Below, piece after piece: positions 24,493 to 36,074 of a stretch of DNA of 64,000 nt (position 1 is the first letter of the stretch; each line of letters opens with the position of its first letter). This DNA is from Gelatoporia subvermispora B (lineage: Eukaryota; Basidiomycota; Agaricomycetes; Polyporales; Gelatoporiaceae): assembly GCA_000320605.2 (NCBI GenBank), contig KB445800.1, forward strand, positions 720,220 to 784,219, in the 5' to 3' direction. Both the position numbers and the translations under genes were made by a program. Below the pieces are notes generated by a model. It searched no databases, had not been told where the DNA came from, and worked only from the letters and a program-made list of their open reading frames with translations.

Positions 24493-25379
24493 AAGAGCAC
24501 AGTGGGGATCAAGCAAGAGGATGCTCACCTCGAGAACATCAATCGCTCTTATAGAGGGGCGCGCCGCCCCCTGGAGAATCTGATATGAAACCGCCTGCTT
24601 GGCAGTGGGCGGGCATGATGAGTTGCCATCTGGGCCATCTACTAAGTTATCTGCCTGATGTATGTACATCGGCATCGGTGTCTAACGCGTCCGGGCGCGT
24701 GCGTCGCCCTTCAGTTCCGAGCGTTGCGTTCCCGACGCGATCTTGCGACTGTGCTGCATCATCGTCTGCGGGTACCATGCAGTGGCTGTGCGGCCAGGCC
24801 CTGTGAATCCGTTGGCAGTCGCAGTGAGACTCGACAGATGACGCGTACGACATGCATCTTCCGCGCTGCTGCGAATGTGATCTCGACCCCAGCGCCAACG
24901 CAAGGCGACGATTGATTTGCACTGCAGCACACGGCTGCAGCTGTGAACAGCAGTTCGTCGTACAGAACGCGAAACTCTGCGGTCCGGTGGCTGAAAACAC
25001 CGGGCGAATGAACGCGGTGTGCTTGCGAGTGCACATCGGAGAAGATTATTGCCGCGGTTGTTGTAGTCCCCGACCGACTCGGAGGGCGCTCCGCTGCGCC
25101 TGCAGCCATCCTCCACTACCGCCTCTGCGCTCTCTTGGGGGTATCTTCCATACCGAAGAAAGGTTAATCATCTCGTTGACGTTGAGTCATCGGGAGCGAC
25201 CTCCCCGGAGTGAACCCCCGTCTCCAGAGGCTTACGTAGCGAATAGCTCGGGAGACGGGTTCTCAGAGACATTTGTATTTATCCAGTGTACCGTATGCCC
25301 ATTGGTATACCTGCATTACGTGGGTATATATCTACCAGGTAACCTAACGCTAATGAGTGTCCGAGCGCACAATGGCGCA
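24493..25379. other. Intergenic between P450 and ERG6
   Basis: GC-rich DNA upstream of the P450 start and downstream of ERG6. A 203-codon frame on the plus strand (24852-25463) is open but cysteine- and arginine-rich without any motif. It also overlaps the last ERG6 exon and intron, so I do not treat it as a gene. Confidence 0.4.
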
Positions 25380-26719
25380 TTAATTTTCAAGAGGCTTCCT
25401 GGAAACGACGAGATACATCGGGGTGAAAAGCTGCGAAAAGACCCGTCAGCACACCGATCATAAAGTTGCTATGCCCCGATTGCGAAGCTGCCACGACCGA
25501 TTGCATCGATTGCGAACCTGCCATGCACCGATTGCAAAGCTTCTAGTAACAGGTACGACGTACCTTTTGCCTGCCACCCGCGACGAGCGCGTCTGCCGCG
25601 ATCTTGAGCGTCTCGCCGACCTCCCAGGTGCCCTTGGGCACGAGACCGAGCTGCTCGATGAACCACAGGCCGTAGTGCGTGACGAACTTGCCGCTCCAGC
25701 TCATGCGCCAGACGGTGAGGTAGTCCCATGCAGTCTGTGCCTTGAAGACGTCGCCCTCGAGCGGGTAGTACCACGGCACCTCATCCGGACGATCCGCGAG
25801 GTCTTCCTCGTGCTCAATCTCGAAGCCGACGGCGAGCAGAGCCTCGCGGGCCTTCTTCAAAGGACGCATCTCGGGGATACCGTTGCCGAGCTCAATGCCG
25901 TGCGCGATCTCCTTGTGCAGGGGGATCGACGGGTCCCAGGCGTCGGTCATGCACCACTCGTACACACCGAACTATACGACCGGGTTGAGATGCAGTGCCA
26001 GAAGGAGTAAATTTGGCCTACTCACCACACCTCCGGGCTTCAGGACCTTCTTGATCTCGTTGTACACACCCTCCCATGTCGGCGCGTGAACCGTCGCCTC
26101 AATGGCGTACACTGCACAAAGCTCAGCATGCCGCCCAACACCTCGCACGACAACCGCACTCACCCGCGTCGAACGAGTTCTCGCCAAACTGCTCTGCAAG
26201 CTTCATGAAGTCGCCCTTGACGAACGAGACCTGGTCCTCAAGGCCCGCCTTCTTCGTGTACCGGCGCGCACGGCCGATCTGGAAGTCGTTGTTGTTCAGG
26301 CCGACGATGTTCACGTCCGAGAACTGCGCAATCTCGCGCGCAGGCCCGCCAACACCACAGCCGACGTCGAGCACGCGCATGCCGGGCTTGAGGCCCATCT
26401 GCGCGGAGAGGTAGTGCTCGTGCCGGGCGAGCGCAGCCGTGAAGCCCTCGCCCTTGTAGAAGCGGCAGAAGTGGAACGACTTGGCCCAGCCGAACTCGTA
26501 CAGGTCCGTCGCGCCGTCGTAGTAACCTAACGTCTGCGTGAGTGGCAGTGTGGAACGTGTGACGTGGTTGGTGTGCTCACCGTTCACGACGTCGGTGTAG
26601 CTCTCCACACGGTTGTCGGTGTCGGTCTTGGCGTCCGTTGCCGCGTCCTTCTGCCAGAACTTGGTGTAGTTCTGGATGCGCGAGCCAACACGGCCATCGG
26701 CGGTAGCAGCAGAAGACAT
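25380..26719 (-). CDS. ERG6: Sterol 24-C-methyltransferase
   Basis: Erg6 transfers a methyl group from S-adenosylmethionine to C-24 of a sterol in ergosterol synthesis, at the ER and lipid droplets. The start ATG is at 26719 ([14 protein letters not shown]). Exon 1 ends at 26581 and exon 2 starts at 26526, rebuilding [14 protein letters not shown]. The SAM motif [15 protein letters not shown] lies near 26370. The substrate-region blocks [24 protein letters not shown] and [17 protein letters not shown] follow through two more introns. The C-terminus needs a last small exon, 25430-25380, which supplies [16 protein letters not shown] and a stop. It is separated by a 133-nt intron, long for this genome and containing a 30-nt tandem repeat. 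Without that exon the protein would lose its conserved C-terminal strand. Confidence 0.94.
25477..25540. repeat. 30-nt tandem repeat in ERG6 intron
   Basis: CGATTGCGAAGCTGCCA (25477-25493) recurs as CGATTGCGAACCTGCCA (25507-25523), 30 bases later. The intervening CGATTGC at 25498 recurs at 25529. The array lies wholly within the last ERG6 intron (25431-25563). Confidence 0.85.
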
Positions 26720-27684
26720 TCTGACCTGGCAAAGTGCGCGTGTAAGCAACGCGTCTCGCTAGTCGGACTCCGTTGACGATGTGGAGGCGTCTGGACGCTC
26801 GTTTCGAGCGTCCATCGCAGACAGGATCCGAATAGGGCACTCACAATTGAGGTTGAACTCGAAAGGAGTGGCAGGGTGGTGGGATTCACGGACGAGTGGG
26901 ATTTGGAGATTTATGGGACGAGCAAGGCCCAATATTTAGCGAGAAACGGCGCCATATCTAACTAGCCAATCACAGCGCGCCCTCCTCATACTGGCACCCG
27001 TGTGAAAGGCCCTCCCAAAGCCGCCACATTCCGCAGCCGCCACATCCCAAGTCCGAATCTCCGTCGAAGGGTGAAGAGCTCGAGCATCTGGCAGGTGCGT
27101 TGATGAGGGCACGGAGCACAAGAGAAAAGCGAGAAAGGGGCTTCTAAAACCTCCAACTCAATTCAAGGTTTATATACGTCAGGAGGAGTTTGAGTTTATT
27201 GGATATTTTGAGTATTTCAACCCGAGCGCGACGCGCGAAGACGAGGACCGAAACAACATTCAAGATCACCTCGGTAGGATGTACGGAGCACGACAACGAA
27301 AAGCAATATCGAGGTATACTATTTTCAAACTAGATACCTCCAAATCTGCAATGAACAAAAGCCAGTGTATGTCAATGAGAGATACGCAACGGAATGGGTA
27401 ACGGTCATGAGGGGTCGTGACTTGTAGTAGTAGAATCAGCAGCCAGGTATGTAGGAACGTGCGGTGTGCGACGGGAAAGACAGTACGTACTGAAAGCGCA
27501 AAGGACGGGGTAAGGTAACGGAAATCACGAGAGCGAGCAATCCTGCCGATAGAACGATGGAGATGTAAGTAGTTGAGACGAGAGGGGCCCCAAGCTGCGC
27601 GCTTGGAAACATTCAATCAAGAGAGTATTGACAAGTACTTTCGTGGAGAGGAGCGTCCGGGGGCATAAGCCTCGGGTTTGGTAT
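26720..27684. other. Intergenic, ERG6 promoter side
   Basis: It contains the 5' region of ERG6 and the 3' flank of the Rrm4-like gene, both minus strand. No exon was recognised. Confidence 0.45.
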
Positions 27685-30545
27685 CTACGGGGGCAACAGA
27701 GGCAGGATCGCCTGTGCCTTCTCCTTCATTACGGAGGGGTAGCTGTCGAGTAGGTGCGCCAAGGCGCGCAAGTCATCCGTGTCGACCATGTAGACCGCGA
27801 TCTTGGCCTACAAAAGTATCAGCATATTGCAAGTTGTGGGATACCCGTATATGAAGCTCACCGATTTCTTGACGCCCCAATCTCTGAGTTGTCGGTGTCT
27901 GCAAAAGCGTCATCAGTCAACATAGGGCAGGACCATGTTTGTGAACACGAACATCTTGGAGCCAACGGCTTGCTTCTGAGCGGCCTCAATCTTATCCATA
28001 AGGGAGTCGACAAACTCATCCGTAGCCTTCACGACGGCAGGATCCGCCTTGGGCAGCGGCAGTCCGGTAGCAGACGACGACTTCGCGAGCTCGATGATCT
28101 GCACCGCAGGCAAGCGCGCCAGGGACGCGATCGTGTACGACCCGACGACGGGGGTGACCGGCGTGGGCGAGGCGGTAGCAGATGGGCCGCGGGACGAGAG
28201 GTCGGGGGTCTGCGGGGACCCGTCGAGGACCGTCGCGCGCTTCTTGGCCTGGGGCGTCTCGGGCGTCGGGACTGGCACGCTCTCATCTTCGGTGTCGTCC
28301 ACCTCGAGCACCATCTTCGCGTCCGCAATCTTGGCGCGGAGCACCTCAACATTGAACAAGCACATCGCGCGCTCTCGCTTCGGCAGGCTCATGAGCAGCT
28401 CGGTGAGCTCCGCGGCCTGCGCCGACTCGAACTTGCTGACCGCGCTGAACATGCGGTCGCGCTCGGACGGCGGCGCGACCGAGCCCGACGGTGACTCCGT
28501 GCGTGGCGGCGTGGAGAGCGTGGCGGGCATCGAGAGCGGCGTGGATGGGTGGTCCGGCGCGGACGCAGTGGCATTTGGCGCATTGGGATCCAGCAGGCCC
28601 GAGTCTTGGGACGCGGACGGCGAGGGCGACTTCGCGGGAGAAGGCGCTAAGGACTTGTCGTGCAACTGACGTTGCGCAATCTCGACTTGCTCCGCGAGTT
28701 TGTCGGCGTTTTCGATGCCCTGCACGACCTCGCTCAGCGACATCACAACGAGGCTCTCGACGACTGCATCAAGATCTCCGGCAGGCACAGTATCCAATAC
28801 TTTGATTCGCCTGCTCAGTTCCCCTGTGAGAATCTCCTTGCGAACGATTGGCGACAAAGCTGCGAGATCGTCGTAGCGCATAGGCATATTGAGGGTACCT
28901 GCCAGGGCAGCCTGAGAGTAAGTGTATTAGTCGTCACGACTTTCCTTACAATCCATCCGATTCTTGAGCGAAATCTTACGTGGTAGTAACTGCCCGAGCT
29001 CCTTCTTGCTCTGTCAGGACGATCACTCTGGCCCATGACAGGGGATCCAAGAGTGGAGTGACGTGGGCTGGGGCTCGCCCATCCAGCATAACTCTCGCCA
29101 GCCTCACTTGCTGTTGGGCTTGTCGCTCCGCTCCCATTCCTTGGGTGCCCGTTGTGACCACCAAAGCGCGCCGCGAGCTTCTCTTGTCTCAGCTGTTTTG
29201 GCTCATGCAGTCGCACAACAAGCTGCTTGTTCCCGAGAAGCATTCCGTTCATCGCATGCATAGCCGCAGCAGCTGTGGGTACATATTGTAGGCTGAGTGT
29301 ATTCCTTTTCGAAGTGGCACATATAACGTACCTTGGTCAGGTGTCTGGTATGAGACAAACCCGAAGCCACGGCTCTCTCCATTCTCGTTTCGCATGACGC
29401 GTGCACTGTGTATCATTCAGGGACACGTTCTGGGTGCTCACCTGTTATTTCACATACCTAACGATTTGACCGTACTAATCATACTGTCAGCGTACTAGTT
29501 GCATGAGGAGATCGTATTCACATACCGCTCGGAAGTGAGAGAAGAGGCCATTCGAATCGATAGACGTGTCGATATTCTACGATATGTTTATCAAGACTGC
29601 TCAGCTTCAGCCAGAAAGAAACCCTACTTTGATGAACAGGTTGCAAGGATCAATTAAACCACTGTGGCTGTTAGATCCAGGGCCATGCAGCGGAGCAAGC
29701 TGCACCTGCTGGCCTGGACCGTGGACGAACGCGGCGGGCCGTTGTGCATGATGGAATGGTGACGTACGCGGGGGCGAGTACTACCGCACGCTTTTGTCAG
29801 AGCGCGCCATGCCCTTGAACGCATCACTCACCTGCGTGGGGTACGGAAACACAGATCCCGTCGGGACAAAGGGCGCCGCGTTCGGGCTGAAGTCGCTCAT
29901 TGTGGCAGCGCCCAAGCGGCGGGGCTGGTACACCTGCACGACGATGTTCTGCCCGCCGACCTCCGCGCAGTGCAGCGCCTCCTCCGCGTCGCGCGCATCG
30001 TCCTCGCGCCAGAACTCCACGACGGCGGTGTCCCTCCCGAACGGCGCCTGCGTGCGCACACTCGCGAGAGCGCCGAACGGCCGGAAGAGGTCATACAGCT
30101 GGAAGTCTGTGTAGCCCAGCGGGAGCTGTTTCACGAGCCGCGGCGAGGCAGACGGCGGGGGCAGTGGCGTCGGGGGCGTGGTCGGCGGGTAGGGCGAGAG
30201 CACGAGCACGACGGGTGGGGTCACACCCAGGATCGGGCGCGATTGCAGCGTCGCGAGCGCCCTCTCCGCTGCACGGGATGTGAGACGCGTTCGCACAATC
30301 AGATGTGGTGGATGGGAAGTCTATTCACCTGAGTCCATATTCTTGAATTGGATTGTGCCCGAAAGGGGCCGGTCGGTGCCATCGCGGGGGATATTTGGCT
30401 TGAACGGCGCGCAGGGCTGGAAGGCGACTGCAAGCTGCTCGTCCTGCACGTACTGAGGCAGACCGGTGATGTAGATGAGAGGCTCGTGGAGGTACGGATG
30501 GGGCTGGCGTTCGGCGGGGCCGACTGTCGGATATTCGGAAGACAT
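27685..30545 (-). CDS. RRM4: Rrm4-like RNA-binding protein (three RRMs plus MLLE)
   Basis: In Ustilago maydis Rrm4 ships mRNAs along microtubules on moving endosomes and is needed for polar hyphal growth. Ten exons join in phase from 30545: 30545-30329, 30268-29832, 29780-29628, 29576-29526, 29474-29458, 29405-29332, 29272-28980, 28911-27953, 27898-27862 and 27807-27685, giving 786 residues, close to the Ustilago protein as I recall it. RRM1 starts at LIYITGLPQYV and RRM2 at LVKQLPLGYTDF. RRM3 starts at CNLFIKNIDTSIDSNGLF, carries RGFGFVSY, and is followed by a Gly/Ser-rich linker. An MLLE-like helix bundle follows (LAALSPIVRKEILTGELSRR), then a low-complexity region and a helical C-terminus ending LDSYPSVMKEKAQAILPLLP. 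Exon 5 is only 17 nt and lies inside RRM3. A plain poly(A)-binding protein is less likely, as that has four RRMs. Confidence 0.82.
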
Positions 30546-30939
30546 GGTGGACGTCGAGGAGAGTAGATCGTAAACCTCGCGTTGGTGGTCCTCAGCAGCG
30601 CTCGCGATGTTCGAGCAGGGTGAGCTGGAGGAGACGAGGTGACCGTCCGGACACGGTGGCGAACCGCAGACGACAAGTTGAGCGTGGAGGCCAGGAAAAA
30701 CAATCAGCTACCCTGCCAGCTTATGTAACTGCGTTCGTTTCCCCGTAAAGATGGGCGTTTGGTCCTGATGATGGTGATGCGAGCATGCACCGAGCCACGC
30801 CAGAGCGCCTTCCGCGCCGCGCAAATGCTTCCGTCTCACTCGGGATGTTTTCCCAACCATGGGTATGATCATCATCTCGTTGTCGTGGTTGTACATTACA
30901 ATAGTCATCTCAGGTATCCTACAGCAACGGGAATACCGC
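30546..30939. other. Intergenic
   Basis: Upstream of the Rrm4-like gene and downstream of the MFS permease gene; no feature was recognised. Confidence 0.45.
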
Positions 30940-33110
30940 TCAAGGTACATATCGGAAATCAGGCGCCTGAGCATCGATGTTCGAACAATGAGCGGGGCAA
31001 CTTACGAGACGGGAGCAATATTCACGTACCTTGTCTGCCAATTCGGACGTATCGACGGTGGCGTCAGAGTCGACCCTTCCGTATTTTCGGTCTCTTTGTC
31101 TATTGTCTAAGCGATATGAGATCTGGCGCGCACCAACATTCAGCTCCATGGCTACCAAGCGGAAGTAAAGCGAACTCACGGAAACAACGAGAGCAACGAC
31201 AGCGGAAAGCAACTCGAGAGCACAAGTGACTGAAACACGGGAATTAGTTTCTGAGGATTCTTATTGTCAGAAGAAGACGTACTAGCAAATCCTTTGCTGC
31301 AAATAAGTGAGCACACAGCTTTCAGGAATCAGAATAGGGCTACTCACACATAATGGGGTCCCTCTGTGGAAGGGTAAATGTGAGAGCCAAGGACGCTTCC
31401 GCATTGTCCAATAGCCATGTACATCGGTATACCCGTCGCCTTCTTCGTCTCGGAACCCAGGTTATGGGAGACTAGTAATGTGTGAGGGTGGGCGGCATTA
31501 ACTTGGACAAAACCACTTACACCATGCAATGACGATTCCAATGACTGAATACGTCCCGCTTGTGATACAGAACACCGCAAAATAGCGAACATGATTGTTA
31601 GATTCTACCGTCAATAGTAGGCTGGTCAGGAGAACAATTCGTCAGTACTCTCCGAGGCGAACGCATTGGGATACGTACATATAACCGATGGCAGCTAGGG
31701 TGCTAACACCCGCCACAAACAAGCCTCTGCTCTGGAGTCTATCGGAGAACCATGAACAGATGCACAAAACGATAGCTGCGACAGCGTAAGGTGGCACAGT
31801 GAGAAGTTGTGCAAATGCGTCGGCTGGGAATTAGCGGTGATCAGCGGGATGCTAAAAGGTATATCTGTCTGCACTCACTGAAGCCGAGAGTAGTAAGAAT
31901 AGTCGGAAGGAAAGCAGAGATGGAGGCAAGAGCACAATTTGCGCCGAAATAGATAACTCCAGCGGCATAGATCTGGACATTTTCAGTCAGACATAGGCAT
32001 ATCGTGATCGATCCAGCCAACCTACCCTCCAGTCTTTGAAAGCAGCTGTGATGTGCTCTGGAAGTTATCAGGGGATCAGTAATATCACCAATTATTACAT
32101 AGATCCCAACATACTCTTATTGATGGTGCGGCCGACATCAGCCTTTAGCCCCCGGTTCATCCGTTCTAACGCCAACTCTCGCTCCCTCTCATTGAACATT
32201 GTTGTCTCCTCGGGCCGATCAGGTAGCAGGTACACAGACAGCAGGCCCAGAAGAACGGTCGGACAGCCTTCGATGATGAAAAGTAGCCTCCAATTCGCAA
32301 CAGAGGCGTGGATGTGCTGCACGCCGAATGCTACGAGACCACCGAAGGCGCCTGCGACGGCCGCGAAGCCGAACCAGTAAGCCATGCGTACCCCCATCTC
32401 CCTTCGCGTGTAGTAAAAAGCTGCACGATGTATTCAGCATTTAATTGTCGACCCAAGGATGAGACCACTTACACATGTAGAGTGGGATCCCGGGGCCGAA
32501 TCCAGCCTCGAATACGCCAAGACCAAGCCGCGCCACCATCAGGCCAGGGAAATTGAACGCAGTAGACTGACATGTTGGACATTAATGTTGACTGAATCCA
32601 GAACTATCTGGATCGAGCGTACCATTAGCGTAGAGCATAATCCCCATCCAATCACCGCGCAGCCCAACCAGATACGAGGAGGGAACAACTTGGACGCGAT
32701 CGTGGCAGGTATTTGGCAGATGATCTGAGAAATCGATTCTGTCAGAAACGGAGTAGACAAGCACGATTGAGAAATCGAACCCACATATGAGAAGAAGAAA
32801 ACTGAGTTGACCCAGTCAAAAAGCACTCCAGTCGGATCTCCATGCAGAGTATCCTGTGGAAGTCCCTGCAAACGTGCATTCCCCAAGTTCGTCCTGTCGA
32901 GATCTTCGCGGAAAATTCAGCACAGCATGGGCAGCGAGTAGAAGAGTCAGGTAACTCACATGCGAATAGGTATAGGATGCATGCTATCGGCATGATCCGC
33001 ATATCAAGTTTCCTGACGAGTCTTCGCTCTTCGACCGTCGACTCCACGGCTACCTGTTGGACAGTCTCATCCTTTCCATCGAACGAATTGGCCTTCTCTT
33101 CTAGCGACAT
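30940..33110 (-). CDS. MFS permease, anion:cation symporter (Dal5/Tna1-like) family
   Basis: This is a plasma-membrane transporter of the major facilitator superfamily, in the fungal group that imports allantoate, nicotinate, pantothenate and similar small organic anions. The ATG at 33110 opens a cytosolic tail followed by KLDMRIMPIACILYLFAYLD and RSNLGNAR across an intron, the typical first-helix region. Further blocks are LPATIASKLF-like CQIPATIASKL, GVFEAGFGPG, YYTRREMGVRMAYWFG, NWRLLFIIEGCPTVLLG and LPDRPEETTMFNE. The C-terminal half has SHNLGSETKKATGIPMYMA and GQCGSVLGSHIYP. The last two exons give DNRQRDRKYG and FRYVP before the TGA at 30942-30940. About ten exons and near 500 residues are expected. 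The substrate cannot be told from sequence alone. It is divergent from MAD3 with an 811-base shared upstream region. Confidence 0.88.
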
Positions 33111-33921
33111 CCTGGCTCAAATGATGAGGTCGCGGCGGTCTGGTAGAGAGAGGCTGAGCAGCAGAGAGCCGCGCTCCAACCGGAGTCACTGACCAATGCA
33201 TTTAAAGGAAGCCCCCACCTGCCTGCTGGCGAAGCGGGGACATCACGCGGGGAACCACTCGGTGTCACTTGACCTTCCTGAAGTATGGGAACGTAAGTTC
33301 CGCGTTCCTGGCGTCCCCGCACTGAAAATAAACCGCATCCTGGAGCGAGGTGTGAGAGATTTGCCGCGATGCGCGATGCGGATATGAGTCTTGCCTATGA
33401 TCAGCCCTACCAGCAACGCAGAAAGCGGGCACAATATCAGCAGAAGGGCGAATCTGTGAGCGCACATTTGGAGCCGAGTATCTCCACGGCGGCGTTGATG
33501 AGATGGAAGCCGTCCATTTCAGCAGGGGGCTAACCCGTAAACACTGCTACCCAATGCAGGGGAAGGTGCATACCAACTGACTGCACCTTCAGCCCTTCAT
33601 ATATAGCGGCGCCTGAGTGAACCGCGCCTGCAGAAAGGAGCCATGCTCTCCCATGCGAGTTTGAAGTCACGATCTATTTCAGGATGGACTGCCCCGCATG
33701 ATCTCCCCCAGGCGAGTCGATGTAAATTCCGCTGAACTAAGCTATTTGGAGCGTTCCAATGCTGTCTTCCTAACTAGCCAAAAATAATGGGTAAACTCAT
33801 CGCTTGTCGCGACATGTCGCGTCGCATCGGGCCGGCTCGATCACTACTTTCTGCTCTTTCAACCTGTTGCGCCGCCACACTCGCGACATCCTCTCCGAGT
33901 TTGTTGTCTTCTGCTAACACC
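33111..33921. promoter_or_regulatory. Divergent promoter between MFS permease and MAD3
   Basis: The 811 bases lie between two ATGs pointing apart, so both promoters must be here. A TATATA-like stretch occurs near 33597-33604. An upstream in-frame ATG at 33787 would add 45 residues to Mad3, but the ATG at 33922 has the better context (CACCATGG). No specific operator was identified. Confidence 0.45.
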
Positions 33922-35658
33922 ATGGCCGACGTGTTTGATGATGCAGGGGCTGCTATTGTTGACGGCGACTTGCTCGAAGCTGCCAAGGAGAACATCCAAC
34001 CTCTCGCTCGCGGCAGGCGCGTAACGGCCCTTTCAGCCATCCTTAGCACTCCGCACGCACAACGCGAAAGCCGGCTCGCAGCTGCACGCAATCGCTATCG
34101 GATCAATGTCGAAGTCGCACTCGGGGATGAAGATGACGATCCACTTGAAGCATACTGCCGTTTCGTTGACTGGACAGTGGAGAACTACCCTCAAGGCCAC
34201 AGTGCCGAGTCCGGGATCCTCGAGCTGCTCGAGGAAGCAACGAGGGTCTTGAAGGACGATCGGGAAGGAAAGTGGAGAGGAGACATGCGCTACCTCAAGT
34301 TATGGGCGCTCTACGCGAGCTATGTCGAGAAGCCCGCGATCATCTACAAGTTCCTGATGGTGAACGAGATCGGGACGAGTCATTCATTGTTGTACGAGGA
34401 GTTTGCGACGGTGCTAGAAAGGGCTGGCAGGTGAGTGACTTGGAGTATCTGGGGAGAGGATGAGCGAACCCTTGTGCAGACGTACAGAGGCAGACGAAGT
34501 ATACTTGCTGGGTATCGCATGGAAAGCAGATCCTGTTGCACGTTTGGAGAACAAGCACCGGGACTTCCAGAAGCGGATGATGTCCGCTATCAGCCTCCCA
34601 CCTGCCACACCCACCGACTCGACTGCTGCACAAACAGCGACCTCCAGCACGCGTCGCACTGTTCTTGGCGAGACACCTACGCCTTCCTCCTCGTCCGGTG
34701 GGACGCGCGCGACGCGTTCCTCGTCGCGTCTTAACCCTTCTACTCCTACCGATACCATTGCTACGCCCACTCCCGCTGTAGCCCGCCCAAATGCTCGCAT
34801 GCAGGTCTTCGTGGATCCCTCGGGCACGGCAGAGAATGATCCATCGGAGCCGTCACCTTGGCCGGAGTTGGGTACCCGCAAGTCACGTATCAAGGAGAAC
34901 ATTCCCGAGGTCAGCAAGGCCGCGGGGACGACTCTCCGTCAAGCAGGCAGGACGCAGCGTGCGGCGTCTGGTGCCGGACCGTCCAGGATCGCTGTATACA
35001 GAGACCCAACGCCCGAGGTTGAGGAGGACGAGACGGCATCGATGCCCCCACCACCGGTCCCTGCAAGCAAGAAGGAGAAGACGAAGAGCTCGATTGCAGT
35101 ATTCAGAGACGATGAGGCTGAGAGTGATCAGATTGAACCGGCTGCGCCCGCGACGAAGAGGAAAGCGAAGGCGAAGAGTACTATATCAATTTTTAGGGAT
35201 GAGGAGCCAGAGGCCAGCGGGAGCAGGCCTGCAGTCCCTGAGACAAAGAAGACATCGAAGAGCGCGATTACGGTCTTTGTTGATGAAGATGCTCCGGGAC
35301 CTCCTGCGGCTCCACCGAAGAAGAACGAGAAAGCGAAGAGCGGCATTGCAGTCTTTCGTGACGAGGAACAAGAGCCGAGCAAGGGTACCCCGAAGGTTCC
35401 GTCAACACCGAAATTCACGCCATTTAGGGACGAGGAGGTACGTGTGTTGCTTGTGCAGACCCTGGGTGCTGTAAAGATGCTCATGCGTCTATGTATACAT
35501 AGCATCGACCATCCTCTGCAGCCTCCACGTCTTCCACGTTGGCACCAATTATCAAACCCAAACCTGCAGTTGACGGCGCACGTATGACAGAGGCAGAGGC
35601 CTTGCGTAAAGATCCTTTCAAGAACTATAGCGCGGAGGAGAGGCCGACCGAGGACTAG
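33922..35658 (+). CDS. MAD3: Spindle checkpoint protein Mad3 (BUBR1-like, no kinase)
   Basis: Mad3 joins the mitotic checkpoint complex and blocks Cdc20-APC/C until chromosomes attach. Three exons join in phase, 33922-34430, 34480-35437 and 35503-35658, giving 540 residues. A first KEN box is at residues 22-24 (AAKENIQP). The Mad3/Bub1 homology region follows, with DPLEAYCRFVDWT, YLKLWALYASYVEKP and ADEVYLLGIAWKADP. A second KEN is at 308-310. ABBA-like motifs flank it at 277-282 (MQVFVD) and 340-345 (IAVYRD). Five more occur downstream at 375, 405, 433, 459 and 482, in Lys-rich spacers. No kinase domain follows; the protein ends DPFKNYSAEERPTED. Two known functions fit directly: KEN1 as Cdc20-blocking motif, and KEN2/ABBA as Cdc20 binding. 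The amplified array is unusual. Confidence 0.93.
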
Positions 35659-36074
35659 ATAATTACATTGTGGGTCAGACAGATCTTCATGCCTCCATTC
35701 TTTTTTACTTTTCCTTATGCGACTATGTTTTCGGCACCTGTACGAAGATGAACCATGCTTGTACACAATTCTGACCATCTCCATGTCATTGTATCACACT
35801 GCTCAGAAGCTGTAACCGAGAGCGATCGGAATCGGATGCCCTTGCCGCGACGCGCTTGGGTCATGTGACCGCGACGCTTCCTATCGGCGGCACATCAGAT
35901 CCTGCGCTCGGCCGCAGCGACGGAGGCAGCTCGCCTCGAGGTCCATACCGAGCCCAAGTGTCCATTGTTCATACCCGCTCTACATCGTGGCAGACAACCA
36001 TTCTGGTCATCCATTGTTCCATCACATTTAAATCCTGGAGGATCCAAACCTGAGGACCTTGCTGAATACACACC
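35659..36074. other. Intergenic between MAD3 and AIP1
   Basis: Contains the MAD3 3' flank and the AIP1 promoter, both plus strand. No other feature was seen. Confidence 0.5.

Noticed and set aside
24852..25463. 203-codon open frame on the plus strand between P450 and ERG6
   Set aside because: It is Cys/Arg-rich without a motif, overlaps the ERG6 last exon and intron on the other strand, and has no splice partners.
25477..25540. CRISPR-like array
   Set aside because: It has two imperfect 30-nt units in a eukaryotic intron, without true spacers.
28029..28669. Long frames on both strands inside the Rrm4-like gene
   Set aside because: Arg/Pro-rich shadows of the GC-rich low-complexity exon 8.
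35128..35784. 218-codon minus-strand frame over the MAD3 3' half
   Set aside because: Its repeats mirror the FRDEE-type repeats of Mad3, so it is an antisense shadow.
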